Below are positions 24,608-32,338 of a stretch of DNA of 54,177 bases, piece after piece. The notes beneath the pieces are model-generated. The model was not told where the DNA came from and searched no databases. It saw only the letters and a program-made list of their open reading frames with translations. Source of the DNA: DATDMG01 sp036518955. GTDB lineage: Bacteria; Actinomycetota; Actinomycetes; Actinomycetales; Kineosporiaceae. The translations under genes were made by a program, and so were the position numbers. Where the stretch lies: the NCBI GenBank assembly GCA_036518955.1, contig DATDMG010000320.1, positions 1 through 54,177 on the forward strand. Direction: 5' to 3'. Numbering within the stretch: the first letter of the stretch is position 1; each line of letters opens with the position of its first letter.

Positions 24608-25753
24608 ATGCGGCGCACCCTCTTCGAGCCCGAGCACGAGTCACTGCGTGAGAGCGTGCGCGAGTTCCTGGCGCGACACGTCCTCCCCAGGTACGACGAG
24701 TTCATCGAGGCCAAGGCGTTCCCGCGTGATCTCTGGCTGGAGGCCGGCAAACAGGGCTTCCTGGGGTTGCAGGTGCCCCAGGAGTACGGCGGCGGGGCTG
24801 CCGGAGACTTCCGGTTCAGCGTGGTGGTCGACGAGGAACTGGCCGGGGTCAGCGCCGCCCTGTCGTCGTGTTTCGGCATCCACAGCGGGGTCTGTCTGCC
24901 CTACCTGACCAAGCTGACGACGCCGGAGCAGAAGGCCCGCTGGCTGCCCGGGTACTGCACCGGCGAGATCGTCACCGCGATCGGGATGACGGAGCCGGGC
25001 GGCGGCTCGGACCTGGCCGCGCTGCGGACGACAGCCGTCCGGGACGGCGACGTCTACCTCCTCAACGGGTCCAAGACCTTCATCACCAACGGCTACAGCG
25101 CCGACCTGGTCATCGTGGCGGCGCGGACCGACCCGGAGAAGGGAGCCAAGGGGATCTCCCTGTTCGGGGTCCAGGCCGGCATGGCCGGCTTCACCCGCGG
25201 CCGCAAGCTGGACAAGGTCGGCCAGGAGGAGTCGGACACCGCCGAGCTGTTCTTCGAGAACGTCCGGGTGCCGGCCGCGAACCTCATCGGCGAGCCGGAC
25301 CACGGCTTCATCCACATGATGCAGGAGCTGCCGCAGGAACGGCTCGGGGGCGCCGTGTCCAACATCGCGCACGCCCGGGCGATCCTCACCGAGACGCTTG
25401 AGTACACCAAGGAGCGCAAGGCCTTCGGCCAGTCCATCGGCACCTTCCAGGCCAACAAGTTCCTGCTCGCCGAGCTCTTCACCAAGGTGGAGGTCACCCA
25501 GGCCTTCGTCGACCAGGCAGTGCTGGCGCACTGTGCCGGTACGCTCACGGCGGTGGACGCGGCGAAGGCCAAGTGGTGGACTGCGCAGGTGCAGAACGAG
25601 GTCCTCGACGCGTGCGTGCAGCTGCACGGCGGCTACGGGTACATGAACGAGTACCGGGTGGCCAGGGCCTGGCGGGACGCCCGGGTCACCAAGATCTGGG
25701 CAGGGTCCAATGAGATCATGAAGGAGCTCATCGGTCGGGACCTGGGTCTGTGA
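24608..25753 (+). CDS. Acyl-CoA dehydrogenase (LCAD/IVD type)
   Basis: 381 residues from the ATG at 24608 with GGAGG five bases upstream. FAD-binding motifs are present: I-G-M-T-E-P-G-G-G-S-D-L around residue 120, K-T-F-I-T-N-G around 155, R-K-A-F-G-Q-S-I and L-H-G-G-Y-G-Y-M near the end. The position that holds the base in medium-chain enzymes (Y-E-G-T) reads W-A-G-S (Ala365). Instead Q-E-L-P-Q-E-R at 239-245 matches helix G of long-chain and isovaleryl-CoA dehydrogenases, where their catalytic Glu is. It introduces the alpha-beta double bond in an acyl-CoA and passes electrons to ETF. First gene of an operon controlled by the divergent TetR. Confidence 0.93.
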   Translation: MRRTLFEPEHESLRESVREFLARHVLPRYDEFIEAKAFPRDLWLEAGKQGFLGLQVPQEYGGGAAGDFRFSVVVDEELAGVSAALSSCFGIHSGVCLPYLTKLTTPEQKARWLPGYCTGEIVTAIGMTEPGGGSDLAALRTTAVRDGDVYLLNGSKTFITNGYSADLVIVAARTDPEKGAKGISLFGVQAGMAGFTRGRKLDKVGQEESDTAELFFENVRVPAANLIGEPDHGFIHMMQELPQERLGGAVSNIAHARAILTETLEYTKERKAFGQSIGTFQANKFLLAELFTKVEVTQAFVDQAVLAHCAGTLTAVDAAKAKWWTAQVQNEVLDACVQLHGGYGYMNEYRVARAWRDARVTKIWAGSNEIMKELIGRDLGL

Positions 25754-26532
25754 CGGTGGAACACGGCGGGGGTGCCGGGCGGTTCGTGGGGCGGGTCGCG
25801 GTCGTCACCGGGGCCAGCCGCGGGATCGGCTACGCGATCGCGGCGTGGCTCGTCCGGGAGGGCGCGCGCGTCGTCGTCACCGCCCGCACGCCGGAACCGC
25901 TGCAGGCCGCGGCGGAAGCGCTCGGTGGGCCCGGGGTGGCCGTCGCCGTGGCGGGCCGCGCCGACGACACGGAGCACCAGCAGCGGGCGGTCGAGGCGGC
26001 GCTGGCCACGTTCGGCCGCCTCGACGTCCTGGTGAACAACAGCGGGATCAATCCGGTGGCCGGCCCGGTCACCGAGGCGCCGGTCGAGGCGATCGTGAAG
26101 ACGTTCGCCGTCAACGTGGGGGCGGCGATCGCCTGGACCAGGCATGCCCTCACCGCCGGGCTCGGCGCGCACCCGGGCGCCGCCGTCGTCAACGTGGCCT
26201 CCGTGGCGGGGCTGCGCCCGTCCCCTCCGATCGGGGTCTACGGCGCGAGCAAGGCGGCGCTCATCCACGCCACGGCGGAGTTGGCCCTGGAACTGGCGCC
26301 CCGGGTGCGGGTGAACGCGGTGGCCCCTGCCGTCGTCCGGACGAAGTTCGCGGAGATGCTCTATGCCGGACGTGAGGAACAAGTCGCCAAGGGCTACCCT
26401 CTGGGACGTCTGGGTGATCCGGAGGACGTGGCGGCGGCGGTGGCATTCCTGGCCAGTGGCGACGCCTCGTGGATCACCGGGCATACGGTGACCATTGATG
26501 GTGGGTTGACGCTACAGGGAGCTTTCGCGTGA
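25750..26532 (+). CDS. Short-chain dehydrogenase/reductase (FabG-like)
   Basis: 260 residues; the GTG overlaps the dehydrogenase stop by four bases. Classical SDR: cofactor motif T-G-A-S-R-G-I-G near residue 21, N-N-S-G at 97, catalytic Ser in N-V-A-S-V-A-G and Tyr/Lys in Y-G-A-S-K. C-terminal D-G-G-L-T is typical of FabG-like enzymes. R-T-P-E-P after the second strand hints at NADP(H). Probably oxidises a hydroxyacyl intermediate made from the enoyl-CoA. Coupled to both neighbours, so it is part of the same pathway. Confidence 0.93.
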   Translation: MTVEHGGGAGRFVGRVAVVTGASRGIGYAIAAWLVREGARVVVTARTPEPLQAAAEALGGPGVAVAVAGRADDTEHQQRAVEAALATFGRLDVLVNNSGINPVAGPVTEAPVEAIVKTFAVNVGAAIAWTRHALTAGLGAHPGAAVVNVASVAGLRPSPPIGVYGASKAALIHATAELALELAPRVRVNAVAPAVVRTKFAEMLYAGREEQVAKGYPLGRLGDPEDVAAAVAFLASGDASWITGHTVTIDGGLTLQGAFA

Positions 26533-27536
26533 GTGTTCCGGAGATGATGCTCGCCTGGCAGGTGTCCCAGCTCGGTGAGCCCTCCGAGGTGATGATGCTC
26601 TCTGAGGTCGCGGTGCCGTCCCCGGGGCCGGGCCAGGCGCTGGTCGAGGTGTGGTCCACCGCGCTGAACTTCCCCGACGTGCTGCTGAGCCGGGGCCAGT
26701 ACCAGGAGCAACCGGCGTTGCCGTTCACCCCCGGCCTGGAGTTCTGCGGGATGGTGGTGGCCGTCGGACCCGGGGTCGACCGCAGCCGGATCGGCGAGCG
26801 GGTGATCGGGACGCCGGTCCTGCCGCACGGCGCCCTCGCCCGGTACGCCCTGGCGGCGGAGGCCGAGCTCTACACCGCGCCGCCCGGCCTCGACGACGCG
26901 GCCGCCTCCGCCATGCACATCGCGTACCAGACCGGCTGGTTCGGCCTCTACCGCCGGGCAGCCCTGCGGGTGGGGGAGACCTTGCTGGTCAACGCGGCGG
27001 CCGGGGGCGTCGGCAGTGCGGCGACCCAACTCGCCAAGGCGGCGGGGGCACGGGTCATCGGCGTGGTCGGCGGCGGGGCGAAGGCCGACGTGGCCCGGAT
27101 GCTCGGCGCGGACATCGTGATCGACCGCACCACCCAGGACGTCGTGGAGGCGGTCCGATCCGCCACGGGTGGCCGCGGCGTCGACGTGGTCTACGACCCG
27201 GTCGGCGGCGACGCCTACGGCATGGCTGCTCGCGTCGTCGCCTTCGAGGGTCGGATCGTGGTGGTGGGCTTCGCCGGTGGCACGATCACCGAGGTGACGC
27301 TCAATCACGTGCTGCTGAAGAACTACACCATCATCGGCTTGCACTGGGGGCTCTACCGGAGCAAGGACCCCCGGGTCGTCCGACGGGCCCACGACGACCT
27401 CTGCAACCTGGTGGAGGCCGGTGGCGTCCGGCCGCTGGTATCGGAGCGGCTGCCTTTCGAGGAGGCGGGACAGGGTCTGGCCCGCCTCGGGAAGGGCGAG
27501 ACCGTCGGTCGCATCACCGTGCTCCCGCCGACCTGA
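26529..27536 (+). CDS. NADPH:quinone oxidoreductase-like MDR protein
   Basis: 335 residues, GTG start overlapping the SDR stop. The GroES-like fold (A-L-N-F-P-D-V-L-L near residue 48, P-G-L-E-F-C-G-M-V) is followed by a Rossmann domain with N-A-A-A-G-G-V-G-S-A-A near 155 and Y-D-P-V-G-G-D. The zinc-ligand cysteines of alcohol dehydrogenases are absent, which places it in the zinc-free quinone oxidoreductase/enoyl reductase branch. Likely reduces an alpha-beta unsaturated carbonyl with NADPH. Third gene of the TetR-controlled operon. Confidence 0.9.
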   Translation: MSVPEMMLAWQVSQLGEPSEVMMLSEVAVPSPGPGQALVEVWSTALNFPDVLLSRGQYQEQPALPFTPGLEFCGMVVAVGPGVDRSRIGERVIGTPVLPHGALARYALAAEAELYTAPPGLDDAAASAMHIAYQTGWFGLYRRAALRVGETLLVNAAAGGVGSAATQLAKAAGARVIGVVGGGAKADVARMLGADIVIDRTTQDVVEAVRSATGGRGVDVVYDPVGGDAYGMAARVVAFEGRIVVVGFAGGTITEVTLNHVLLKNYTIIGLHWGLYRSKDPRVVRRAHDDLCNLVEAGGVRPLVSERLPFEEAGQGLARLGKGETVGRITVLPPT

Positions 27537-27707
27537 CGGGCGGCTCCGGCGTCGACGGGGGCGTCAGGGGGCCGGTTGGAGGGGCTGCTGGTGCGGACCC
27601 CTTCGCCCGCACCAGCGCGCCCACGTCAACCTTCGGTGCAGTCGGTGACCAGGTTGAGCCGATCGAGCGTGACCTGCATCACTACACGCGTCCAGGAAGG
27701 GGTCGGC

Positions 27708-28490
27708 ATGAACAGTGAGGGCGTCGCAGGGCTCGGGGTCGTCGTCACCGGCGCGGCTTCCGGGATCGGGGCCGCCCTGGCCCGCCGGTTGGCGGTCGAA
27801 GGCGCTCGGGTCGTGGTGAACGACCGGGCCGCCGAGGGCGCGCAGCGGGTGGCCGCCGAGGTCGGCGGCCTCGCCGTCCCGGGGGACGCGGCGTCGGTGG
27901 ACGGCGTCGTTCACCTCGTGGCCGCCGCCCGGCACCACCTCGGCGAGATCGACATCTTCTTCGCGAACGCCGGCGTCGGCGGCGACCTCGGCCTCGACTG
28001 TCCGGAGGATGCCTGGGAGTCGGCCTGGCAGGTCAACGTGATGGCGCACGTTCGGGCCGCCCGCGCGCTGGTCCCCGCCTGGGTCGCCCGCGGGCGCGGC
28101 CACTTCGTCGCGACCGTGTCCGCGGCGGGGCTGCTCACGATGCCGGGCGCGGCCCCCTACGCGGTCACCAAGCACGGTGCGCTCGCCTTCGCCGAATGGC
28201 TCGCGATCAGTTACGCGGACCGCGGCGTCACGGTGCAGGCGGTGTGTCCGCTCGGGGTCCGCACGCCGATGCTGGCGGCCGCCGGCGCGTACGGGGAGGC
28301 CGTCCTCGGTCGCGACGCGATCAGCGCCGAGCAGGTCGCCCACCGGGTGGTGGAGAGCCTGGCCGGCGGCCCCTTCCTGATCCTCCCGCACCCGCAGGTC
28401 GCCCGGTTCTACGCCGACCGGGCCGCCGACCCCGACGGCTGGCAGGCGGCGACACGCCGCCTCCTGGCGAACCTCCCCACCCCGCCGTGA
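27708..28490 (+). CDS. Short-chain dehydrogenase/reductase
   Basis: 260 residues from the ATG at 27708, after AGGAAGGGG; the frame upstream lacks family features. T-G-A-A-S-G-I-G at residue 14, D-V/N-D-R in the second strand suggests NAD(H), N-A-G-V-G at 86, S-A-A-G-L with the catalytic Ser, and Y-A-V-T-K-H-G for Tyr/Lys. Often annotated as an acyl-CoA-associated SDR. It begins 171 bases after the quinone oxidoreductase, far enough for its own promoter, but orientation and context keep it in the locus. Confidence 0.9.
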   Translation: MNSEGVAGLGVVVTGAASGIGAALARRLAVEGARVVVNDRAAEGAQRVAAEVGGLAVPGDAASVDGVVHLVAAARHHLGEIDIFFANAGVGGDLGLDCPEDAWESAWQVNVMAHVRAARALVPAWVARGRGHFVATVSAAGLLTMPGAAPYAVTKHGALAFAEWLAISYADRGVTVQAVCPLGVRTPMLAAAGAYGEAVLGRDAISAEQVAHRVVESLAGGPFLILPHPQVARFYADRAADPDGWQAATRRLLANLPTPP

Positions 28491-28520
28491 TCGCCGCCGC
28501 CCGCCGCCGCCCAGATGAGG

Positions 28521-29585
28521 TCAGGGCGCCGGTACGGTCCCGGCCAGCGTGGACCGGCCCAGATCGACCAGCTCCGGAACCAGGGCGCCGATCCGGTCGA
28601 ACCCCGCGCCGACGGTCTGGCCGAGCGTGAACCGGTAGTGGATGCCCTCCAGGATCACCGCGATCTTGAAGAAGCCGAACGCCGTGTACCAGGGTAACGG
28701 CGTCAGGTCCGCGCCGGTCCGGTCGCCGTACCACCGCAGCAGCGTCTCGCCGGGCGGGAATCCGGCTGCCGGTCCGAGCGAAGCGACCACGCCGTCGTCC
28801 CGGCCGCCGAGGCCGTCCCAGTAGGCGATCAGGAGCCCGAGGTCGGCCAGCGGTTCCCCGACGGTCGCCATCTCCCAGTCCAGGACGGCGCGGACGGTGT
28901 CCGCGTCGAGGTCCGCCGGCCCCGCCACGACCAGGTTGTCGAGCCGGTAGTCACCGTGCACGATGCCGCCCGCGGGTCCTGCGGACGGCGGCGGCACGGT
29001 GGCGGCGAGGTCGTCCCGCAGGGTGTCGATGCCCGGGAGGTCGCGGCGGCGGGAGGCGTCGAGCTGGGCCGACCAGCGGCGTACCTGCCTCGCCATGAAC
29101 CCCTCCGGGCGGCCGAATCCTGCCAGCCCGACGGATGCCGGGTCGAGGGTGTGCAGGTCGGCGAGGACGTCGATCATGGCCTGGGCGAGCCGGTCGCGCG
29201 CCGCGCCGTCCAGATCGGCCAGGTCCCCGTCCTGCCGGAGCACGCGCCCGTCCACGTGGGACATCAGGTAGAACGGAGCGCCGGTGACACGGTCGTCCTG
29301 GCACAGCGCGACCGGGACCGGGACCGGGACCGGCGTCGGGGCGAGCGCGGAGATCATCCGGTGCTCGCGACCCATGTCATGTGCGGTGGCGAGGACGTGA
29401 CCCAGCGGTGGCCGCCGGAGCACCAGCCTGCGGATGCCGTCGTCCAGCAGATAGGTGAGGTTCGACCTCCCCCCGGAGATGAGCTGCGCGGTCACCTGGT
29501 CGCGGAGCGTGCCGGGCCTGGTCGCGTCCAACCAGGCGATGACGGCCGGCAGGTCCAGTCCCGGAAGTGCGTCATCGGTCCCCAT
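28521..29585 (-). CDS. APH-fold phosphotransferase (FadE36/ACAD10-11 kinase-domain type)
   Basis: 354 residues from the ATG at 29585; a GTG three codons earlier is possible. The aminoglycoside-phosphotransferase fold is clear: nucleotide loop S-G-G-R-S-N-L-T-Y, the Brenner motif H-G-D-Y-R-L-D-N near residue 215 and D-W-E-M-A for magnesium. G-R-P-E-G-F-M and P-W-Y-T-A-F-G-F-F-K are typical of the branch fused to acyl-CoA dehydrogenases in mammalian ACAD10/11 and standing alone in mycobacteria. That kinase phosphorylates the hydroxyl of 4-hydroxyacyl-CoA. Antibiotic resistance is unlikely. It lies in the acyl-CoA locus but on the opposite strand, so it is regulated separately. Confidence 0.85.
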   Translation of the reverse strand: MGTDDALPGLDLPAVIAWLDATRPGTLRDQVTAQLISGGRSNLTYLLDDGIRRLVLRRPPLGHVLATAHDMGREHRMISALAPTPVPVPVPVALCQDDRVTGAPFYLMSHVDGRVLRQDGDLADLDGAARDRLAQAMIDVLADLHTLDPASVGLAGFGRPEGFMARQVRRWSAQLDASRRRDLPGIDTLRDDLAATVPPPSAGPAGGIVHGDYRLDNLVVAGPADLDADTVRAVLDWEMATVGEPLADLGLLIAYWDGLGGRDDGVVASLGPAAGFPPGETLLRWYGDRTGADLTPLPWYTAFGFFKIAVILEGIHYRFTLGQTVGAGFDRIGALVPELVDLGRSTLAGTVPAP

Positions 29586-29818
29586 GGTGCCCACGCTAAC
29601 CGCTGGCGCCGTACCCGTGCCCGACGCTGATGGCCTGCCCCGGTTCGGGCCGCCGGCGCCGGCGTCGGCGGCGGACCACGGCGACCGGCCGAGCTCGGTG
29701 GGTCGAGTGGTTCACCGGCTCGGCGCTCCCGTGGTCGGGGCCGGTGGTAGACGCGCCCGGGGCGGCACGCGGGCGCCGGTAGCGCCGGACCCCGGTGGCC
29801 ATGCGGCAGCATGAGAGC

Positions 29819-30277
29819 ATGCCACGACACCGGGTGCTGACGCCGCTGCGCTGGTCCGACATGGACGCCTATGGTCATGTCAACAACGTTCAGTTCTTGC
29901 GCCTGCTGGAGGACGCCCGGGTGATCGCGTTCGCGGCGACGGGAACGGACGACGGTGGGTCGGTGGTGGACACCGGCCTGGTGGTCGCCCGCTCCGAGAT
30001 CGAATACCTGGCGCAACTAGTGTACCGGCCCGAGCCGGTCGCCATCGACATGTGGGTCACCCGGGTCGCGGGTGCGAGCTTCGAGATGGGCTACGAGGTG
30101 TGCGACGAGCGCGGTCGGGACGGCGGGGACTGGGTCGTCTACGCCCGGGCGTCGACCACACTGGTCACCTACGATCTGGCCCGGGACCGGCCGCGCCGGC
30201 TCGACGAGTCCGAGCGGAAACGGCTCGAGGCCTGGCGCGACGGCCCGGTTGCCTGGCGGTACCGGAGGCCGGAATGA
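29819..30277 (+). CDS. Acyl-CoA thioesterase, 4-hydroxybenzoyl-CoA thioesterase (hotdog) family
   Basis: 152 residues from the ATG at 29819. The YbgC/FadM signature is present: W-S-D-M-D-A-Y-G-H-V-N-N-V-Q-F at residues 14-28, with the catalytic Asp in D-M-D. Y-E-V-C-D-E-R and S-T-T-L-V-T-Y-D fit the later hotdog strands. It hydrolyses acyl-CoA to free acid and CoA. It overlaps the next gene by four bases. Confidence 0.9.
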   Translation: MPRHRVLTPLRWSDMDAYGHVNNVQFLRLLEDARVIAFAATGTDDGGSVVDTGLVVARSEIEYLAQLVYRPEPVAIDMWVTRVAGASFEMGYEVCDERGRDGGDWVVYARASTTLVTYDLARDRPRRLDESERKRLEAWRDGPVAWRYRRPE

Positions 30278-30948
30278 GTGGTGGGTCGGCCGTGCCGGAG
30301 ACGTTGCGCTTCCCCGACGCGCTCGTCGCCGCCGACCTGACCACGTTCCTCGAGCGGGCGCGGCGGGTCGATCCCGGCGGCGCGGCGCGCCTGGTCGGGC
30401 ACGGCGACGTCCTCGCCGTCTACGTCTCGCCGGTGCACGGCGGGGGCGGGCCGGTCGTTCTCGGCCTGCGCACGCTTCAGCTGGGCGCCCCCAGCGCGGT
30501 CGACGCCACGACCCCGCTGGCGGCGCTGCTCGCGGAGCTGGCCCGGGGGGCGGAACCGGCCCGCGGCCCGGCGGCCGTCGTCGTCCCCCTGGAGCGGGCC
30601 GGGGAGGCGACGTGGGCGGGCACCAGCCCGCCCCGCCGCGGCTGGCAGCCGGTCGGTGCCGTCGAGCCGCAGGTGATCCAGGAGCGGGCTCAGGTCGGGA
30701 TCTCCGACGTGGCGGCCGGCGCCCCGGCCGGCTCGGGCGCCGCCGCGGTCACCGCGCTGCGGGCGCGGGTCTGGGGGCGGCCGCTGACCCAGGCGCTGCC
30801 GGAGGTCCCCGCCGGGGTGGCGTTCGCGGTGGTGGCCCTGGGGTACCTGGACGCCGCGGCGCCGGCCGCGGTGTACCGCGCCGGGCCGTGGTGGCGGGTG
30901 ACGACGTCCGGGGGGCACGTGCTGGCCCGCCGCCCCCTGTTGCCCTGA
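30274..30948 (+). CDS. Conserved-looking hypothetical protein
   Basis: 224 residues; ATG overlaps the thioesterase stop (ATGA), so translation is coupled. I do not recognise a family. It is Ala/Val/Gly-rich without a signal peptide or clear membrane segment. The N-terminal 60 residues look folded (F-P-D-A-L-V-A-A-D-L-T-T-F-L-E-R) and the C-terminus repeats short beta-strand-like pieces (G-P-W-W-R-V-T-T). Downstream lies the convergent haemoglobin gene. No function is proposed. Confidence 0.65.
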   Translation: MSGGSAVPETLRFPDALVAADLTTFLERARRVDPGGAARLVGHGDVLAVYVSPVHGGGGPVVLGLRTLQLGAPSAVDATTPLAALLAELARGAEPARGPAAVVVPLERAGEATWAGTSPPRRGWQPVGAVEPQVIQERAQVGISDVAAGAPAGSGAAAVTALRARVWGRPLTQALPEVPAGVAFAVVALGYLDAAAPAAVYRAGPWWRVTTSGGHVLARRPLLP

Positions 30949-30985
30949 GCGACGGCACCGCCCCGAGCGACGTCAGGCCGAACAG

Positions 30986-31366
30986 CTAACCCAGGGTGTT
31001 GACCATGCTCCAGGCGGCGCGCTCGAGGTAGTCCCACAGCATCGACTCCAGCGGCGGCGGGAGCCGCAGCGAGGTGACCGCCTCCCGCATGTGGCCGAGC
31101 CAGCGGTCCCGGGCGTCCGCGTCGACCCGGAACGGTGCGTGCCGCATCCGCAGCCGGGGATGGCCGCGCTGCTCGCTGTACGTCGTCGGACCGCCCCAGT
31201 ACTGCTCCAGGAAGCCTCGCAGCCGGTCCTTCGCCGGCTCGAGGTCGTCCGGGTACATCGGGCGCAGGACCGGATCCTGGGCGACCCCGGCGTAGAAGGC
31301 GTCCACGAGCCGGGCGAAGGTCTGATGCCCGCCGACCCGCTCGTAGAAGGTCTCGGTCTGCTCCAC
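30986..31366 (-). CDS. glbO: Group II truncated haemoglobin (GlbO/trHbO)
   Basis: 126 residues from the GTG at 31366, matching the start of GlbO proteins; a GTG six codons earlier is open. The match is close over the whole length: F-Y-E-R-V-G-G, F-L-E-Q-Y-W-G-G-P-x-T-Y-S-E-Q-R-G-H-P and R-L-R-M-R-H-A-P-F, which carries the proximal haem His. The Tyr after the Trp-Gly-Gly and the conserved Trp near the end belong to the distal site. It binds O2 and may detoxify nitric oxide or peroxide. Sole globin in the window, convergent with the hypothetical gene. Confidence 0.95.
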   Translation of the reverse strand: MEQTETFYERVGGHQTFARLVDAFYAGVAQDPVLRPMYPDDLEPAKDRLRGFLEQYWGGPTTYSEQRGHPRLRMRHAPFRVDADARDRWLGHMREAVTSLRLPPPLESMLWDYLERAAWSMVNTLG

Positions 31367-31387
31367 GGACCCATTCTCCCGCACCGG

Positions 31388-32338
31388 TCACTGCTGTGCC
31401 TTCGGCCCGAAGCTCTCCGCCGGGGACCCCAGGCCGGTCGGTCGGGGCAGCTTCTCGGCGACGAACCGGTCCAGGATCCGGCGGCGCAGCTCCCGCGCGA
31501 CCGTCCACTGCCGCAGCGGCTGGGTGCGGACGACGATCCGGACGGCGACGGCGTCCGCCGTGACCGACTCGATGCCCCAGACCTGCGGCTCGTCGAGGAG
31601 CATCGGGGCGAGGTCCTCGTCCTTGGCCAGCTCGCGGGTGACGTCGAGCAGCACGGCCTGGGCGCGGGCGACGTCCTCGCCCGGGGCCAGCCCGACGTCC
31701 AGCACGGCGCGGGCCGTCCCCTGGGATCGGTTGCCGACGCGCAGCACCTCGCCGTTGCGGAGGTACCAGACGGTCCCCTCCGCGTCCCGCAGGCGGGTCA
31801 CCCGGAGGCCGACGCTCTCGACCGTGCCGGTCACGTCGACCAGGTCGACCACGTCGCCGACGCCGTACTGGTCCTCCATGATCAGGAAGATGCCGGCGAT
31901 CAAGTCCTTGATCACAGCCTGGGCGCCGAGGCCGACCGCGATGCCGACGACGCTGACACTCGCCAGCGCCTGGACGTACCCGACGTTGAACAGCTGCAGG
32001 ACGGACAGCACCGCCATGATCCCGACGACCGCCGTGGTGGCGCTGCGGAGCACCGACGCGGTGGTGCGAGCGCGTGCCTGCCGGCGCGCCGACACCAGCG
32101 GCGAGACGAGCATCGCCGTCGCGGTGGGCAGCTTGTCGTCGAGCAGGGCCAGGCCGCCGCGGCCGGTCGCGATGCCCTCGGCGATCCGATCGATGAACCG
32201 GTGCGCCAGCAGCCGGACGGCGAACGCGGTCACCAGGATGATCGCGACCTTCAGCGGGACGTCCAGCAGGGCCTTCCACCACGCCGGGCGGGTGGCATCG
32301 CCCGCGGCCGCGACGACGGTGTCGAAGAGGTCCTGCAT
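31388..32338 (-). CDS. MscS-family mechanosensitive channel
   Basis: 316 residues. Its ATG overlaps the prolyl oligopeptidase stop (TGATG), so the two are coupled. Three hydrophobic segments: about residues 27-45, 95-112 and the pore-lining helix with G-L-G-A-Q-A-V-I-K-D-L-I-A-G near 130, the hallmark of MscS TM3. The beta domain follows (Y-G-V-G-D-V-V-D-L, G-T-V-E-S-V-G-L-R-V-T) and a C-terminal alpha/beta part. It opens under membrane tension to release solutes. The link with a peptidase is unusual and probably reflects only transcription. Confidence 0.93.
   Translation of the reverse strand: MQDLFDTVVAAAGDATRPAWWKALLDVPLKVAIILVTAFAVRLLAHRFIDRIAEGIATGRGGLALLDDKLPTATAMLVSPLVSARRQARARTTASVLRSATTAVVGIMAVLSVLQLFNVGYVQALASVSVVGIAVGLGAQAVIKDLIAGIFLIMEDQYGVGDVVDLVDVTGTVESVGLRVTRLRDAEGTVWYLRNGEVLRVGNRSQGTARAVLDVGLAPGEDVARAQAVLLDVTRELAKDEDLAPMLLDEPQVWGIESVTADAVAVRIVVRTQPLRQWTVARELRRRILDRFVAEKLPRPTGLGSPAESFGPKAQQ

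Noticed and set aside
29309..29335. GGGACC hexanucleotide run as a regulatory repeat
   Set aside because: It simply encodes a Pro-Val run inside the kinase gene.
28521..29585. Aminoglycoside resistance gene
   Set aside because: It has the APH fold, but context and motifs match the acyl-CoA-associated branch rather than antibiotic kinases.
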